Origin: Cacajao melanocephalus | Lineage: Eukaryota; Chordata; Mammalia; Primates; Pitheciidae | DNA: 64,000 nucleotides | Reading direction: 5' to 3' | Assembly (NCBI GenBank): GCA_963573385.1 | Contig: CAUYLG010076897.1 | Span: 124,001-188,000, forward strand | Part shown: positions 43,234 through 54,137 of the stretch, in pieces | Layout of the letters: the number at the start of each line of letters is the position of its first letter | Position numbering within the stretch: position 1 is the first letter of the stretch | Translations under genes and position numbers: made by a program | Notes under the pieces: generated by a model | Databases searched by the model: none | What the model was told of the DNA's origin: nothing | What the model saw: the letters and a program-made list of their open reading frames with translations, nothing else

Positions 43234-43238
43234 CCAAT
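43234..43238 (+). promoter_or_regulatory. CCAAT box
   Basis: CCAAT on the plus strand (ATTGG for PACRGL), a likely NF-Y site between the CRE and the X-box. NF-Y and RFX sites often occur together. Confidence 0.55.
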
Positions 43239-43265
43239 AATAAGAGGTCGTGGAGGTGGAAGGGG

Positions 43266-43279
43266 GTTGCCCAGGCAAC
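43266..43279. promoter_or_regulatory. RFX X-box palindrome
   Basis: GTTGCC, two bases (CA), then GGCAAC: a perfect inverted repeat that fits the X-box consensus bound by RFX factors. It lies some 60-70 bases upstream of the CRE in the direction of PACRGL. X-boxes near start sites mark many ciliary genes. Confidence 0.8.
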
Positions 43280-43690
43280 GGGGCGCCAGGCGTTCAGAGG
43301 GCAGCTGTCTTTGGCGACAAAGGGACACCTGGTGGAGGATGTTTTTCAAATAAGAAGTGCAGAGAGCAGAGGGAAGATGACGGGTTCCCAGTCGCCTGCG
43401 CCCTAACCTCTCTCCAGTCCGTGAGCTTAACTCTTAGGCTTTTCTCGCACACTTAATCCTCATTGTTCCTCAACTATCTTGCCCTAGATCCCTGGAAAGC
43501 TGAAGACTGTGAACTCCTCCCCACGAGTCTTCAGGTGTGAGAGCCAAAGCCATCTGTATGCCCAGCTGTGGAATTTCCTTATAGTTTCCTGTCCTATCTA
43601 GCTAACTCATAAGCCTAGCTGTGGAAATTCGTTTCCAGTCGTATTTTACTAGTCTTATATGCCATTTCATTCTTCACAGTATATCCGCAT

Positions 43691-43783
43691 TTTAATAGCA
43701 AAAAGCACGATTTGTGCACCACATTATTTTTAATAGTAAAAATATTTAATAGTAAAAAACACGATTTTATGCTACACGTTATA
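43691..43783 (+). repeat. imperfect local duplication
   Basis: A unit starting TTTAATAGCAAAAAGCACGAT at 43691 recurs as TTTAATAGTAAAAAACACGAT at 43745, a 54-base shift. The similarity continues through the following 'cacattat'/'cacgttat' parts. Confidence 0.8.
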
Positions 43784-44524
43784 ACAAAACTGATGCGGCA
43801 GGAAAATGCATATCCGCTTGCATTGCATTCCACTAGCAACAATTTGGGTTGTCATAGTTAAGTCCAAGCCTTTTGAACCTGCCCACTGCACTCTTCTTTA
43901 GCATCCTCTACTGTTGCCAACCCAAAGCCTTAACTTTTTGCTTATGTAACACTAAATTGGCATTGTCTGAGCACCCTAGGCTCTGTAATCCTGTGCTCCT
44001 GTAGCTCCATCCTTGCCACCTGACTACCACCCCAGAAGCATCTTCATTAGACTGTGAGTTTCTTCCGGCTTCAAGCATAATGTAGCGGGGATTCAGGAAA
44101 TTCCCCGTGAATGAATATAATGAATGAATAAATTCTGTCTATATCTAATTTCTCTAATGTTCTGTGAACCTTGCCTACAAATCTATCTTAATTTTAAAAT
44201 TCATTATAATGTATTATCTTTCTTACTAGACTGAAATTGTCATCGTTGCTTTTCTATCCCCAATGCCTAGCACAATGCATGCTTAACTAATGTTTTAAAA
44301 AAGAAAAAGGAAATTTTAAAAAGTCTTACATCTTGTGTCTTTGGCTACTTTTACTTAGTAATCTCTCCTCTCCAGCCTCCTCAAAACCTATTATATTTTC
44401 CTTACCCCAGCATCTTCAGTGTCAGACTCAGTAGCTCCCAGTTCATGACCTTTTAACCTCTCCTCCTTGGACTGTAAGAATAATTTGTATTCAGTATCGC
44501 AGAGGAATGACATGCATGTATGTT

Positions 44525-44705
44525 ATGGAGTTAAGCTGTCTGAAACTCACCTCCACCGCTTATCAGCTATGAGTCCTTGTGCATGACAACCCCTACAAGC
44601 CTCAATTCCCTCCTCATCATTGGGTTCTTGTGAGACTTAAATTTATTTGAGCACAGTTAAATACCTGACACAAAAGAAGTACTCAATAAGTATTAGCTAG
44701 TGCAA
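44525..44705 (-). repeat. MIR SINE, antisense
   Basis: Antisense MIR order: TATCAGCTATGAGTCCTTGTG, CAAGCCTCAATTCCCTCC, then GAAGTACTCAATAAGTATTAGC. Confidence 0.7.
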
Positions 44706-44984
44706 TTATTCAGGTGAAAGCAATTTAAGACTGACATGGTGGACATCATTACTGGAAAAAGTCTCATGCTATGTGTTGGTGTATGAACCGTGGGCAATGA
44801 TACGGATTTTTCAGATCTTTATAATAACCACAATTAGTATAAGCTTCTCCTAATCATAATTAAAACAGCCTCTTCTGAACTTTCTGTCATCATTTTGGAA
44901 AATGAACAGAAAACATGCTCCTTGGCATTGTAACTCTATCAGGATATCATGCAATAAGTGGAGGGTGCTTTCTTGAATACACTA

Positions 44985-45130
44985 GTTTGAGAAGCCTGTG
45001 AGGCATCCAGGGGAGCTAACTAGCATGCAGTTGGATATGCTCATCTAGAGGGCAGGAAAGAGACCTGGGACTAGCTATGGATTTTAGAGCCATCAGCACA
45101 TGTAGACAGTGGGCTGGGCCATAGGAGTAA
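44985..45130 (-). mobile_element. L2 fragment, antisense (probable)
   Basis: GCAGTTGGATATGCTCATCTAG then GAGACCTGGGACTAGCTATGG and GAGCCATCAGCACATGTAGAC follow the antisense L2 pattern. Confidence 0.55.
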
Positions 45131-45560
45131 TACCTTCTGGGAAAAGCTCACAGTGTGTGAGAAATAGAGCACTGATTGTAGACTTTCATCTCCTATTAAA
45201 ATTTTAAGGTTTAATTTTTTAAGAGAGAATGAGATGAGGGAAAGAAGGTGACCTATTTGTCTAGCAATATGGTAAATGATTCTGAAAAGACAGAATATGC
45301 AATATATTTTCCATTTGCTCTCTTATAGATACACTCTTACCTTTGTCCTGTTATTTGCTCTGGGATGCTGATCGATATGAACTGTATCAACAAGGCTCCA
45401 ATGCCCTCTGGTTTCTGTTTGGGTTTGGTTACTGAAGAACACTAATAGGAGATTAGAGAATTAGAGGAGAGTGAAGTCAGAGTATTCATTCTCCTGCTCC
45501 AATCCTTAGCGGCTTCTCTAAAGTTGGTCATACCCATAAGTGAAAGTTACTTCTTTCTGC

Positions 45561-45921
45561 TGTGGTCTGATTGTTTGTATTCCTCCAAAATTCATAGGTT
45601 GAAATTCTAACTCCCAAGGTGATGGTATTTGGAGACGGGGCTTTTGGGTGGTGATGAAGTCACAGGGTTGGAGCACTCATGAATGGAATTAGTCCCCTAA
45701 TAATAGAGGCTGAGAGAGAACCCTCACTCCTTCCACTATGTGAGGACACAGTGAGACAATTCCACCTTTGAACCGGAAAGTAGGCCCTTACCAGGCACTG
45801 AATCTGTTGGCACTTTGATGTGGACTTCCCAGCCTCCAGAACTGTGAGAAAAAAATTTCTGTTGTTTATAAGCCACCCAATCTATGATATTTCACTATAG
45901 CAGCCCAAATAGACTAAGAAA
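45561..45921 (+). mobile_element. MaLR-type LTR (MLT1/MST class), sense
   Basis: TGTGGTCTGATTGTTTGTATTCC at the start, GTGATGGTATTTGGAGACGGGG, GACTTCCCAGCCTCCAGAACTG near 45824, and a terminal GCCCAAATAGACTAAGA. This is the standard layout of MLT1/MST LTRs. No internal sequence follows. Confidence 0.85.
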
Positions 45922-46504
45922 CTTTCTAAATGGCAAACTTCAGTTTTAGGCACAAAATCTCAGAGGCTACGATCTCTAGATTACTGTACTGTCTTGTGGT
46001 TCCCTGTACCTTTATAAAAAAAATTTATTTAAATTGTCCTATTTTTAATTTGTTACTCCATATTATATAACATTATGAATTAGGTAATAAATCTAACCAA
46101 AGTAAACCACTCAAGACACTTTTTTTTTTCTTATTGTCCTGGTTCTCATTGTCTTGTGAAAAAATTATTTATTCATTATTTTATATTTATTTACATTTAA
46201 GTCACCAAACACTTTTAAGAAAATATTAGCAGTATGAATGGGTTTGTCTTAATTTTTATGAAGAAAATCTCTTCCTTTTTGTACAAATTACAGAGTAATC
46301 ATTCCCAATGATTATTCATTCCCGAGTCCCATCATCAAGAAATGAGATACAAGAAATTTGTATAATTTCCAGTACACATTGTCAGGAATGTTAGACACCA
46401 TCATTATAAAGTCATTGAGTGTCCACTTAGACATGGAACAAATTAAGCAATGATAATAGCTCCTCAGGTGAAAGCAAATGAAATCAAAGTGAGTGAGCAT
46501 ATAG

Positions 46505-46790
46505 GGTAGCATTGTCCAATAGAAAAATGATGCAAGTCACATATAAAATTTTAAATTGCCTACTAGGCACATTTTTTTAAAGGTGAAAAGAATCATGTGA
46601 AAGTAATTTTAGTAGTATATTTTTATTTAACCCAATATGTCCAAAATATCACCTCAACTTTCAATAAACACTATTAATGTGATATTTTACATTCTTGTTA
46701 TTTGTGCTAAGTCTTCTAAAGCTGGTGTGTATTTTACATGTATAGCACATTTCAATTCATGCTAGCCACATTTCAAATATTCAATAACCA
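46505..46790 (+). mobile_element. old DNA transposon, unassigned
   Basis: TAGCATTGTCCAATAGAAAAATG at the start and CATGCTAGCCACATTTCAAATATTCAATAACCAC at the end resemble a non-autonomous mammalian DNA transposon with GTCCAATAG termini. The right end is cut where an Alu fragment begins at 46791. Confidence 0.55.
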
Positions 46791-46876
46791 CGGAGGTTGC
46801 AGTGAGCCAAGATGGTGCCACTACATTCCAGCCTGGCGACAGGAGTGAGACTCTGTCTCAGAAAAAAAAAAAAAAA
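46791..46876 (+). mobile_element. Alu 3' end fragment
   Basis: CGGAGGTTGCAGTGAGCCAAG to GTGAGACTCTGTCTCAG and an A run of about 15: only the last third of an Alu, truncated at its 5' end. Confidence 0.9.
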
Positions 46877-47332
46877 GTTTATTTTTAAAAACCAAAGGAA
46901 TCACTCAAAATATTCTCTTCATTGATATGTGGTTTATGCATAGAGTTGGTGCATTAAAAAATATAGTATATGGAACTTTAAGTACTTCTTTTAATTAAAA
47001 AAATAAAGTCATCAAATTTTCTAAAATTTTGTTCTATTTCAGATTTTGATATTTGAGTAATTAGTGAGTAACCAAATAACATAATAGATAAATTCATGTA
47101 GAGTTTTTTTGAGACTAAGAAATCTATAAAGACAACTTGCTCGTTTTTAAAGAATATAATTCTTTCTAGTCAAAAAACTAACACAAACCATCTGGGCATA
47201 CCAAGATCAATTAAATAATGTTCTTGTCCATAAGAAGCTAATGAAAAATTAATCTGTTACAAATACTGTTATAATTCAATGAGACTAGCACTTCAATAGA
47301 AGCATATATAAAATACACTGGTAACCTACTTG
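46877..47332. other. AT-rich intergenic sequence
   Basis: Nothing recognised. Confidence 0.6.
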
Positions 47333-47690
47333 TCTTAGTTCATTTTCTGCTGTGATAACAGAATACCATAGATTGGGTAATTTATAAAGAAAAATATATT
47401 TGGATTATTGTTCTGGAGGCCTGGAAGTCCAAGATTGAGGGACTACCTTGGATAAGGACCCTCTTGCTCCATCATAATGTGGTGGAAGAGCAAGTGAGCA
47501 TAAGAGACAGAGAGAAAATTAGACTATGTTCATGGTTTGGTCAGGAACCCACTCCTGCAATAATTACATTAATTCATTCATAAGGGCGGAGCCCTTATAG
47601 CCTAATAACCTCTAAAAGGTCCCACTTCTTAATGCCATCAGTTATATTTCAAGGTAAGTTTTTCAGAGAACATTCAAACTAGAGCACCAG
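47333..47690 (-). mobile_element. MaLR-type LTR (MST/THE-like), antisense
   Basis: It begins CTTAGTTCATTTTCTGCTGTG, then GGGTAATTTATAAAGAAAAATATATTTGG and a TCCAAGATTGAGGG part, ending near CAAACTAGAGCACC. It reads as an antisense MaLR LTR. Confidence 0.7.
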
Positions 47691-48793
47691 TTAAAGGAGC
47701 AACTAATTCTATTTTAAGAGTCACAAGAATAACAGTCATGGAAAGCTACAAAAATGTTTTGTTTGAACTAGGCCATAAAGAATAAGTTAGAGTTTTCAGG
47801 TAAAGAAAAGTCAGAAGAGTTTGGTTGGAGAACTAAAGATAGCCATCTAATTTTGACCTACTGAAACACCACCAGAACTATAGTAAATGTTTGGTTTTTT
47901 TTAATGCATAACCCCACACTGATAGGGAGAGCAGAGGAAGAGACAACAGCAACAACACAATTTAGTTATCAGAACCTTGACAACTTCCTTAGCAGATCTC
48001 AGGATGCCAATCCTCAAACCTCAGTGAAGAAAACTAAGAAAAAGCTCATTTTACACCCCTGAAACTTGAAGGGCTAGTAACTTGAAGGTCTTAGTGGCAA
48101 ACAGGTGCAGCTCACATGAGGAGGACTAAGGTGAAAACACTTAGAAAAGTTAGAAATCTAGATACTTCTACTCTCCTTCTGAACCACTTCTGACTGACTT
48201 CTCTCCTTCTCAGTAAGAAATCCGTAAGTGTATTCGCTATTGAGGGTAAAACAGAGGATCTCTGATATTAGGCACAGGTGATAGTGTGACCATATGCCTC
48301 CCAAAAGTTCGTGTAGAAATCCCTAGTTCTGTCATACAACTTGTGTCCGGATAATGGCAGCCAGTCCAATATTCTCCAGAGAGGAGAATAAACAATTCTT
48401 CACTCTGTAAACTGATCATCTCAAGGAGGAAGAGATTTTAAAAATATCCAATAGATGGCATGACAGTGAAACTCCAAGTTGATAAACCTTTTCCATACTT
48501 TTAGAGCTTCCAAATATTTTTCTCACTTTCCTTGATTATGAACAGACCCAAAGATTCTACTCAGTTTATTTTTTCTTAAGAGCCTTCATCTAATTGTGAA
48601 CAATATTGTATTATCTTTACTCTCCTAGGCTTATGCTATGTTTAAATATATATACTGGCATAAACTTAAAAAGAAACAGTAACAAAATGTGAGCCATAAG
48701 GCAAGGAAATTATAATAGAATAAACATAATAGCAAAAGAAATGTAATTGTAATAAAATTGTAATACTCTATGCTACAGAAGCAAATTACCCCA
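47691..48793. other. intergenic sequence, nothing recognised
   Basis: AT-rich sequence without gene or clear repeat. A 60-codon minus frame near 48.3 kb has no support. Confidence 0.6.
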
Positions 48794-49205
48794 TATTAGT
48801 TTGCTAGGGTTGCCATAACAAAATACAACACACTGTATGACTAAAACAACAAAATGCTGTTTATTTCCTCACAGCTCTGGGGGTAGAATTCTGAAATCAA
48901 GATATTGGCAGGGTTGGATTCTTATGAGGGCTCTGAAGAAAGAATCTGTTCCAGGCTCTCTTATTGGCTTATAGATGATTGGCTTGATGTTCACACAGTA
49001 TTCTCACTATGTGTGTGCCTGTGTCCAAATTTCCCCTTTTTATAAGGATAGCAGTCATATTGGATTAAAGGTCCATCCTACTCTAGTGTTATCTCATCCT
49101 ATTACCTCTGCAATAACCCTATTTCCAAATAAGGTCAGATTCTGACATACTGGAGATTAGGTTTTAAACATGAATTTTTGGGTGGGCACAATATGACCCA
49201 TAACA
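48794..49205 (-). mobile_element. MLT1-type MaLR LTR, antisense
   Basis: TATTAGTTTGCTAGGGTTGCC at the start, CTCACAGCTCTGGGGG, GGCAGGGTTGGATTCTTATGAGG, and a terminal ATGACCCATAACA. A clear antisense MLT1A-like LTR. Confidence 0.88.
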
Positions 49206-50484
49206 ATCCCCAAGTCACAGTAGCTTAAGAAAATAAAAGTTTTTCACTTACATATTGTGTCATGCAAGTCAGATAGCCACCTTTCATTCCATAACTCGAT
49301 GTGTGGGGAAAAGAAGTGGCCTCACCAAGGATGGACAGCAGGTCAACAGCAGAATGAAGGGGACACACCAGCTCTACCACCTCAGCCCAGGAGAGACACA
49401 AATCACTTCTGCCTCCCAGACATTGACCAGAGCTAGTCACATGCCCCAACCTAACTGTAAGAGGTGTCAGAGTGGATATTTGGTGAGCTGAATGGGCCAG
49501 AATTGGGTACACAATTCATTCCCAGGCAACCCAGTCAGATTTTTACTTGATTAATTTGAACTAAGAGATATAGATTGTGTCCAGTAAGAACATAATGAGT
49601 ATCAGTTTATGTGACCTCCTTTCAATAGGGCTTTGTGCCAAGTGCATGCTGTTAAGGCAGAGAAAGCGATCCTACAGAACAAGGAAGAGCATGGAGAAGA
49701 ATAAAAGAGTAGAGGAGAAACAAGAAAAGTAGATGACTATGGAGCTTATGTGAGGCTAATTCTATGATAAGCATCTGAGTCTTTGAAATAAACATTTTCA
49801 TTCAAGCAATAGGCAAGTATATCCAGTTGCCTATATATGTTCTCCTTTTCTTCCTTACTAACAGAAACCCAATTTGTTCAGGGCAGTGACATAGATATAA
49901 AACATAATACAATATATACGTACATATTAAAAGTAAAAATAAAAAAATACTTCCCATCGTCCTCAGTGTGACACAGGTCTGGCCACATGATCACAAATGA
50001 GTATATGCTGCTGATTTATGCAAAAGTGCTTTTTTTGATGCAAGTGCCATATGTTCTTGTGGCTTCATTCTTTATCCTTTTTAGAATGCAAGAGTAAACG
50101 TGGACAAAAAATACGATAGCCATGTGCTAATGATGATGGAACAAAAAGGCAAGAGGAACCCGGGGCACTTGGACTTCAAGTAGCTGTCAAACCACTTCTA
50201 AACTGCATATCTCTTCTTGACTTCTTGTTATTTGAAAGAAATACGTTGACTAAATTTCAGTGTTTTATTTTCCAGTAAGTTCAACCTAACTCAATCCCTA
50301 GGTTCAATTCTAGAGAAGAGAATCTTCTATAAAAGCAAGCTCGAAATGTATATTTTCTCTTTTTAATTAATTATAAGAAAATGCAAGCACATAACATAAA
50401 ATTTACCAACTGAGATCCATTTTGAAGTATACAGTCCAGTAGTGTTAAGTATTTTCACATTGTTGTGCAACAAAACTTTTTCAT
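49206..50484. other. intergenic, possible old LTR at the end
   Basis: Two overlapping opposite-strand frames of 78 and 95 codons at 49.2-49.5 kb lack support. An old LTR-like element in sense may lie at about 49975-50270 (GGACAAAAAATACGATAGCC, GACTTCTTGTTATTTGAAAG), too diverged to name. Confidence 0.5.
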
Positions 50485-50616
50485 GTGTTGTTATTTGAGG
50501 ATGGGATCTTAGGAGATGATTAAGTTGAGATTAGGTTATGAGGGTGAGTCTCCCATGATGGGATTAGTGCTTTCATACAAAAAGATAATAGAATTTGTGT
50601 GTGTGTGCTCTCTTGT

Positions 50617-50647
<31 letters not shown>

Positions 50648-50852
50648 GTGTCTCTTTCTTTTGCTGCTAAGTGAGGACACAGTAAGAAGGCAGCCTTCTG
50701 TAAGCCAGGAAGAGACCCCCTTACCAAGATCTGGTCATGCTAGCACCCTGATCTTAGACTTCCAGCCTCCAGAACTGTGAGAATATGATTTCTGGTGTGT
50801 AAGCCACTCAGTCAATGCTATTTTTGTATGGCAGCCTGAGCTGACTAAGACA
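50485..50852 (+). mobile_element. MaLR-type LTR, sense, with CT/TG-rich expansion
   Basis: It starts within the LTR near GAGGATGGGATCTTAGGAG, then CCCATGATGGGATTAGTGC, a (TG)n(TC)n tract at about 50597-50655, GACTTCCAGCCTCCAGAACTG near 50758, and a terminal CTGAGCTGACTAAGACA. Confidence 0.82.
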
Positions 50853-51869
50853 GGCAATAAAGGAAATAACTTTCATTTCCATCAGTGGGAGAATATTTGG
50901 ATAATTATTGAGCATTATTCATCTATTAAAAAGAATGAATAAGAGATGAATGTATTGATTTCATTGGTGTCCATGATCCTTTTAAAGAGAGAAACAAAGG
51001 AAGTTGTAAATTGATGCATATGGATTGGACTTCTATTTGTAAGTATTAAAACTAAACTAAAATATATGCATATTTTTATATATAAACATACAAACAAAGA
51101 CATATCTATTTACCTATCTATCCATGCGTCTGCCACTATCCATCCCCATTTGTCTATCTATGACTCCATCTACTCTGTCTAATGCTACCTATTAATCTAG
51201 AGAAATGCTTAAAATGGCACTTTCTTCTGAAGAGTGTAATTAATAGCAGGGGAAAGATTAATTTTATTCTTTATATATCTCTGCATTGTTTTACTTCTTA
51301 AGCAAATATGAAGTTTTGTAATTCATATGGAAAAATTTTAGTTTTTTTATGGTGGGGATTTTAAAATACTTTACTATGTAGCTTAAGAATTAAAACACTC
51401 AAGAGAAGGTTGATCAGAGATATTTTCCATCTGAGTATTTCTTATCCTATCCCATATGGTAAAAAGGAATTCTCTCATAACTGGAGTATGTTATTATAAG
51501 TCCTAATTACAGAAGGCCTGTAAATATTTGGAAATTTGTAAAGTTAATTGTATGGTTTCTCAAAGCTAGTTATTATAAAGAGAAAAAGAAAACATATTAT
51601 CCAAATAAATTGCTTGGTATGTTCTAAAACACTGTGTATTACAAATAATATTTATCTTCTATACTTCATCTTTTAGAGTTGAAAGATATACTCAGGGGCC
51701 AAATAGCAAAGATCTCTTATTTTAAAGTTTAGACAAATGAAGCCCAGAAAGTATCTACAACTTGCCCATAGTCTACAATGAATTTGTAAGAAAAATGAAT
51801 ACAGCAGTTGAAAACCTAGTGATTAGTAAACTATATGGAAAACTCTAAGGAAATCATGTTTCATCTACT
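50853..51869. other. intergenic sequence, nothing recognised
   Basis: AT-rich. A degenerate CTAT/CCAT tract lies at about 51100-51170. Confidence 0.6.
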
Positions 51870-52245
51870 TGGTACATACAGTAAACCACCCTAGAACTTA
51901 GTGGCTTAAAACAATAGCAATTTATTACTTTTCATGATCCATGGGTCAGGAATTTGGGCTGAGCTTGCTATGTGGTTTCTTTCCACACGGTGTTGGCCAG
52001 GGATTTTCACTTGGCTGCATCTAGCTCAAAGCTAGTTGCCTTGGTGCCCTTCCGTGCTTCACATGATGAGCGTGGGTTTCCTTACAGCATGGTGATCTAA
52101 GGGTAGTCCAACCTCCTTCCAAGAAGGAATGTTCCAAGAGGATCAGCACCAATGTCTTAAAGCTCACACAAGCTCTTCTTTTGCCATGTTTACTAATGCC
52201 ACACTGGTCAGAGCAAGTCATGGGGCAGACATATGACTGTCAAAC
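51870..52245 (-). mobile_element. MLT1-type MaLR LTR, antisense, old
   Basis: AACTTAGTGGCTTAAAACAATAG near 51895 and TTTATTACTTTTCATGATCC are typical of antisense MLT1 subfamilies. The element decays towards 52245. Confidence 0.65.
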
Positions 52246-52559
52246 CACAGTCTATTAAAAAGAAGGCATAAATGAGTATAATTTTATGTTAACCTTCAAG
52301 CAACAAGGAATCCTAATTTAAAGGAACAAATGTGACTACACTGGATTTTTTTAGTGTAGGAGTTGGCAAACATTGGCACTAAGTCCAGCAGGCTAAAATG
52401 TCACTGTGGTCTACTGGCTGGCACAAGGGCTAATGAAGGTCAGGTGGTCAATGGAGTTTTAGCTCAGATCTATCCCACAGTGGCTCCAGTGGGTCCCTGA
52501 ACCCAGGCTGTGATTATTTCCCCATTTCTGGGATGCATAATTTAAATAGACATCCTCAG

Positions 52560-53640
52560 AAACTGGCAGAATTTTCACATTCATTCCTTGGCCTGTGAAG
52601 TGAGAGCTATAATAGTAGAAAAGGCCAAGGGAAACCACTAGAACAGCCTTTACCTAGGAAAATAATAGGACAAAAACAACATCACATGCCTAGAGGGATA
52701 TCCGTGATGAATGCCACCAACAAGCACTGAAATTATATAGAAGTGGTAACTGTCATCACATTTCCATTCAACTCACCTATTTGACCAGTGTGGAAAATCG
52801 AAAAACCTAGGAGAAACACAGTGGATTTTCATAAAGCTAAACCAGTTGGTGACTTCAGTCACAGCTACTGTACCATATGTGGTTTCATTGCTTGGGGATA
52901 TTAACACAGCCCCTGGTACCTCATATGCAACTATTGATCTAGCAAATGCTTTTACACTCACTATGCATTAGTAAAGTCTCGGTGAAGCAGTTTGCTTTCA
53001 TCTGACAAAGCCAACAATACACCTTTACTGTCCCACTTCAGGGGTATATGGGCTCTCCTGCCATACACCATAATTTAATTCATGGAAACTTAGATAGCCT
53101 TTTCCTTCCATAACAAATTACATTGGTTATTTTCACTGACAATATTATGATGATTGGACTGAATGAGCAAGAAGTAGCAACTACTCTGTATTTATTGGGA
53201 AGACACTTACACGTCAGAATGTGGAAAACAAATCTGACCAAAATTCAAGTACCTCCACCTCAGTACAATTTCTAGGGATCCGGTGGTGTGTGGCATGTCA
53301 AGATAGTCCTTCTAAGGCAAAAGACACATTGTCACATCTCGCCTCTTTTACAACCACAAAAAGAGACACGACACCTAGTGGGCCTCTTGGATGTTGGAGG
53401 CAACAAATTTGATTCTTGGGTGAATTATTGTAGCCCATTTAAAGAGAGACCCTAAAAGCTACCAGTTTTGAGTGAGGCCCAGAGCAAGAGAAGGCTCTGC
53501 AACAGCTCCAGGCTGCTATCCAAGCTGCTGTGCCACTGGGGTCATATAATCCAGTACATCTAATGGTGTTTGATGTGTCAGCGGTAAATACAGGTTCTGT
53601 TTAGAACCTCTGACATAAAGCAATCATTTTATTCAGGTGA
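52560..53640 (+). pseudogene. ERVL pol remnant (reverse transcriptase region)
   Basis: This is a decayed piece of an endogenous retrovirus-L pol gene. Recognisable blocks in order are an RT palm part near 52770-52950, the segment around the catalytic motif near 53100-53160, and the RT connection/RNase H approach near 53221-53600. The blocks lie in different frames (52837 is in one frame, the motif at 53132 in another, the 53221-53412 block in a third) and stops interrupt them. The YxDD-type active-site motif at 53132-53143 reads F-T-D-N, so both the Tyr and the second Asp are changed. It cannot encode an active enzyme. No gag or env is seen. An LTR of the matching class follows at 53715. Confidence 0.8.
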
Positions 53641-53714
53641 ATGATAAGCACTCTTTGAAACTTTTCACAAATTCTCCCAAATCTTTCATTTTTCACTCTG
53701 TACATTTCACCTCG

Positions 53715-54061
53715 TGTGATGGTTGATTTTATGTGTCAACTCAACTGGGCCATGATGCCTAGATACTCGATTAATCATTATTCTGGATGTTTCTGTGAGG
53801 GTGTTTTGCTGTGGGATTTACATTTAAATTAGTAGACTTTGAGTAAAGCAGATTGCCCTCCATAATGTGGGTACTCTTCACCCAGTTAGTTGAAGACTTA
53901 AATAGAACAAAAGAATGACCTTCCCTGAAGCAAGATGGAATTCTACAGCTGGCAGCCTTTAGACTTGAACTGTAGCATTAGCTCTTCCGGATCTCTGCTC
54001 TGCAAGTTTTGGACATGGCAGCCTCCATAAATACATGAACCAATTCCTCAAATATTTTTCC

Positions 54062-54105
<44 letters not shown>

Positions 54106-54137
54106 TCCTATTGATTCTGTTTCTTTAGAGATTAATA
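53715..54137 (+). mobile_element. ERVL-type LTR (MLT2-like), sense
   Basis: Starts TGTGATGGTTGATTTTATGTG, then TCTGGATGTTTCTGTGAGGG, TTTGAGTAAAGCAGATTGCCC, and ends CCTATTGATTCTGTTTC just before 54137. This fits MLT2, the LTR class of ERVL, and its place after the pol remnant suggests it is the 3' LTR of the same insertion. An (AC)n run at 54066-54100 has expanded near its 3' end. Confidence 0.75.

Larger units (their letters stand above)
42960..43340 (-). promoter_or_regulatory. PACRGL: PACRGL CpG-rich promoter and non-coding first exon
   Basis: This is the one markedly GC- and CpG-rich island in the window and lies at the 5' side of PACRGL. No TATA box is apparent. On the minus strand it holds, in order, an X-box palindrome (43279-43266), a CCAAT box (43238-43234) and a full CRE (43211-43204). 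Candidate first-exon donors on the minus strand are GGTG|GTGAGC near 43130, GGGC|GTAAGC near 43096 and GCG|GTAGGA near 43040; I cannot tell which is used. Transcription probably starts just below the CRE. Short frames on both strands are GC artefacts. Confidence 0.8.
43341..45560. other. intergenic region with old LINE/SINE traces
   Basis: No gene is seen. It contains a local duplication near 43.7 kb, an antisense MIR and a short antisense L2 piece (listed). A short L2/MIR-like end may lie at about 44230-44300. Confidence 0.7.

Noticed and set aside
42961..43456. GC-rich frames of 105 and 68 codons at the CpG island
   Set aside because: CpG-rich DNA has few stops; neither frame joins a PACRGL exon. 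A divergent non-coding RNA cannot be excluded but nothing shows it.
53221..53412. 63-codon frame as a small gene
   Set aside because: It is a piece of the ERVL pol remnant and ends at internal stops.
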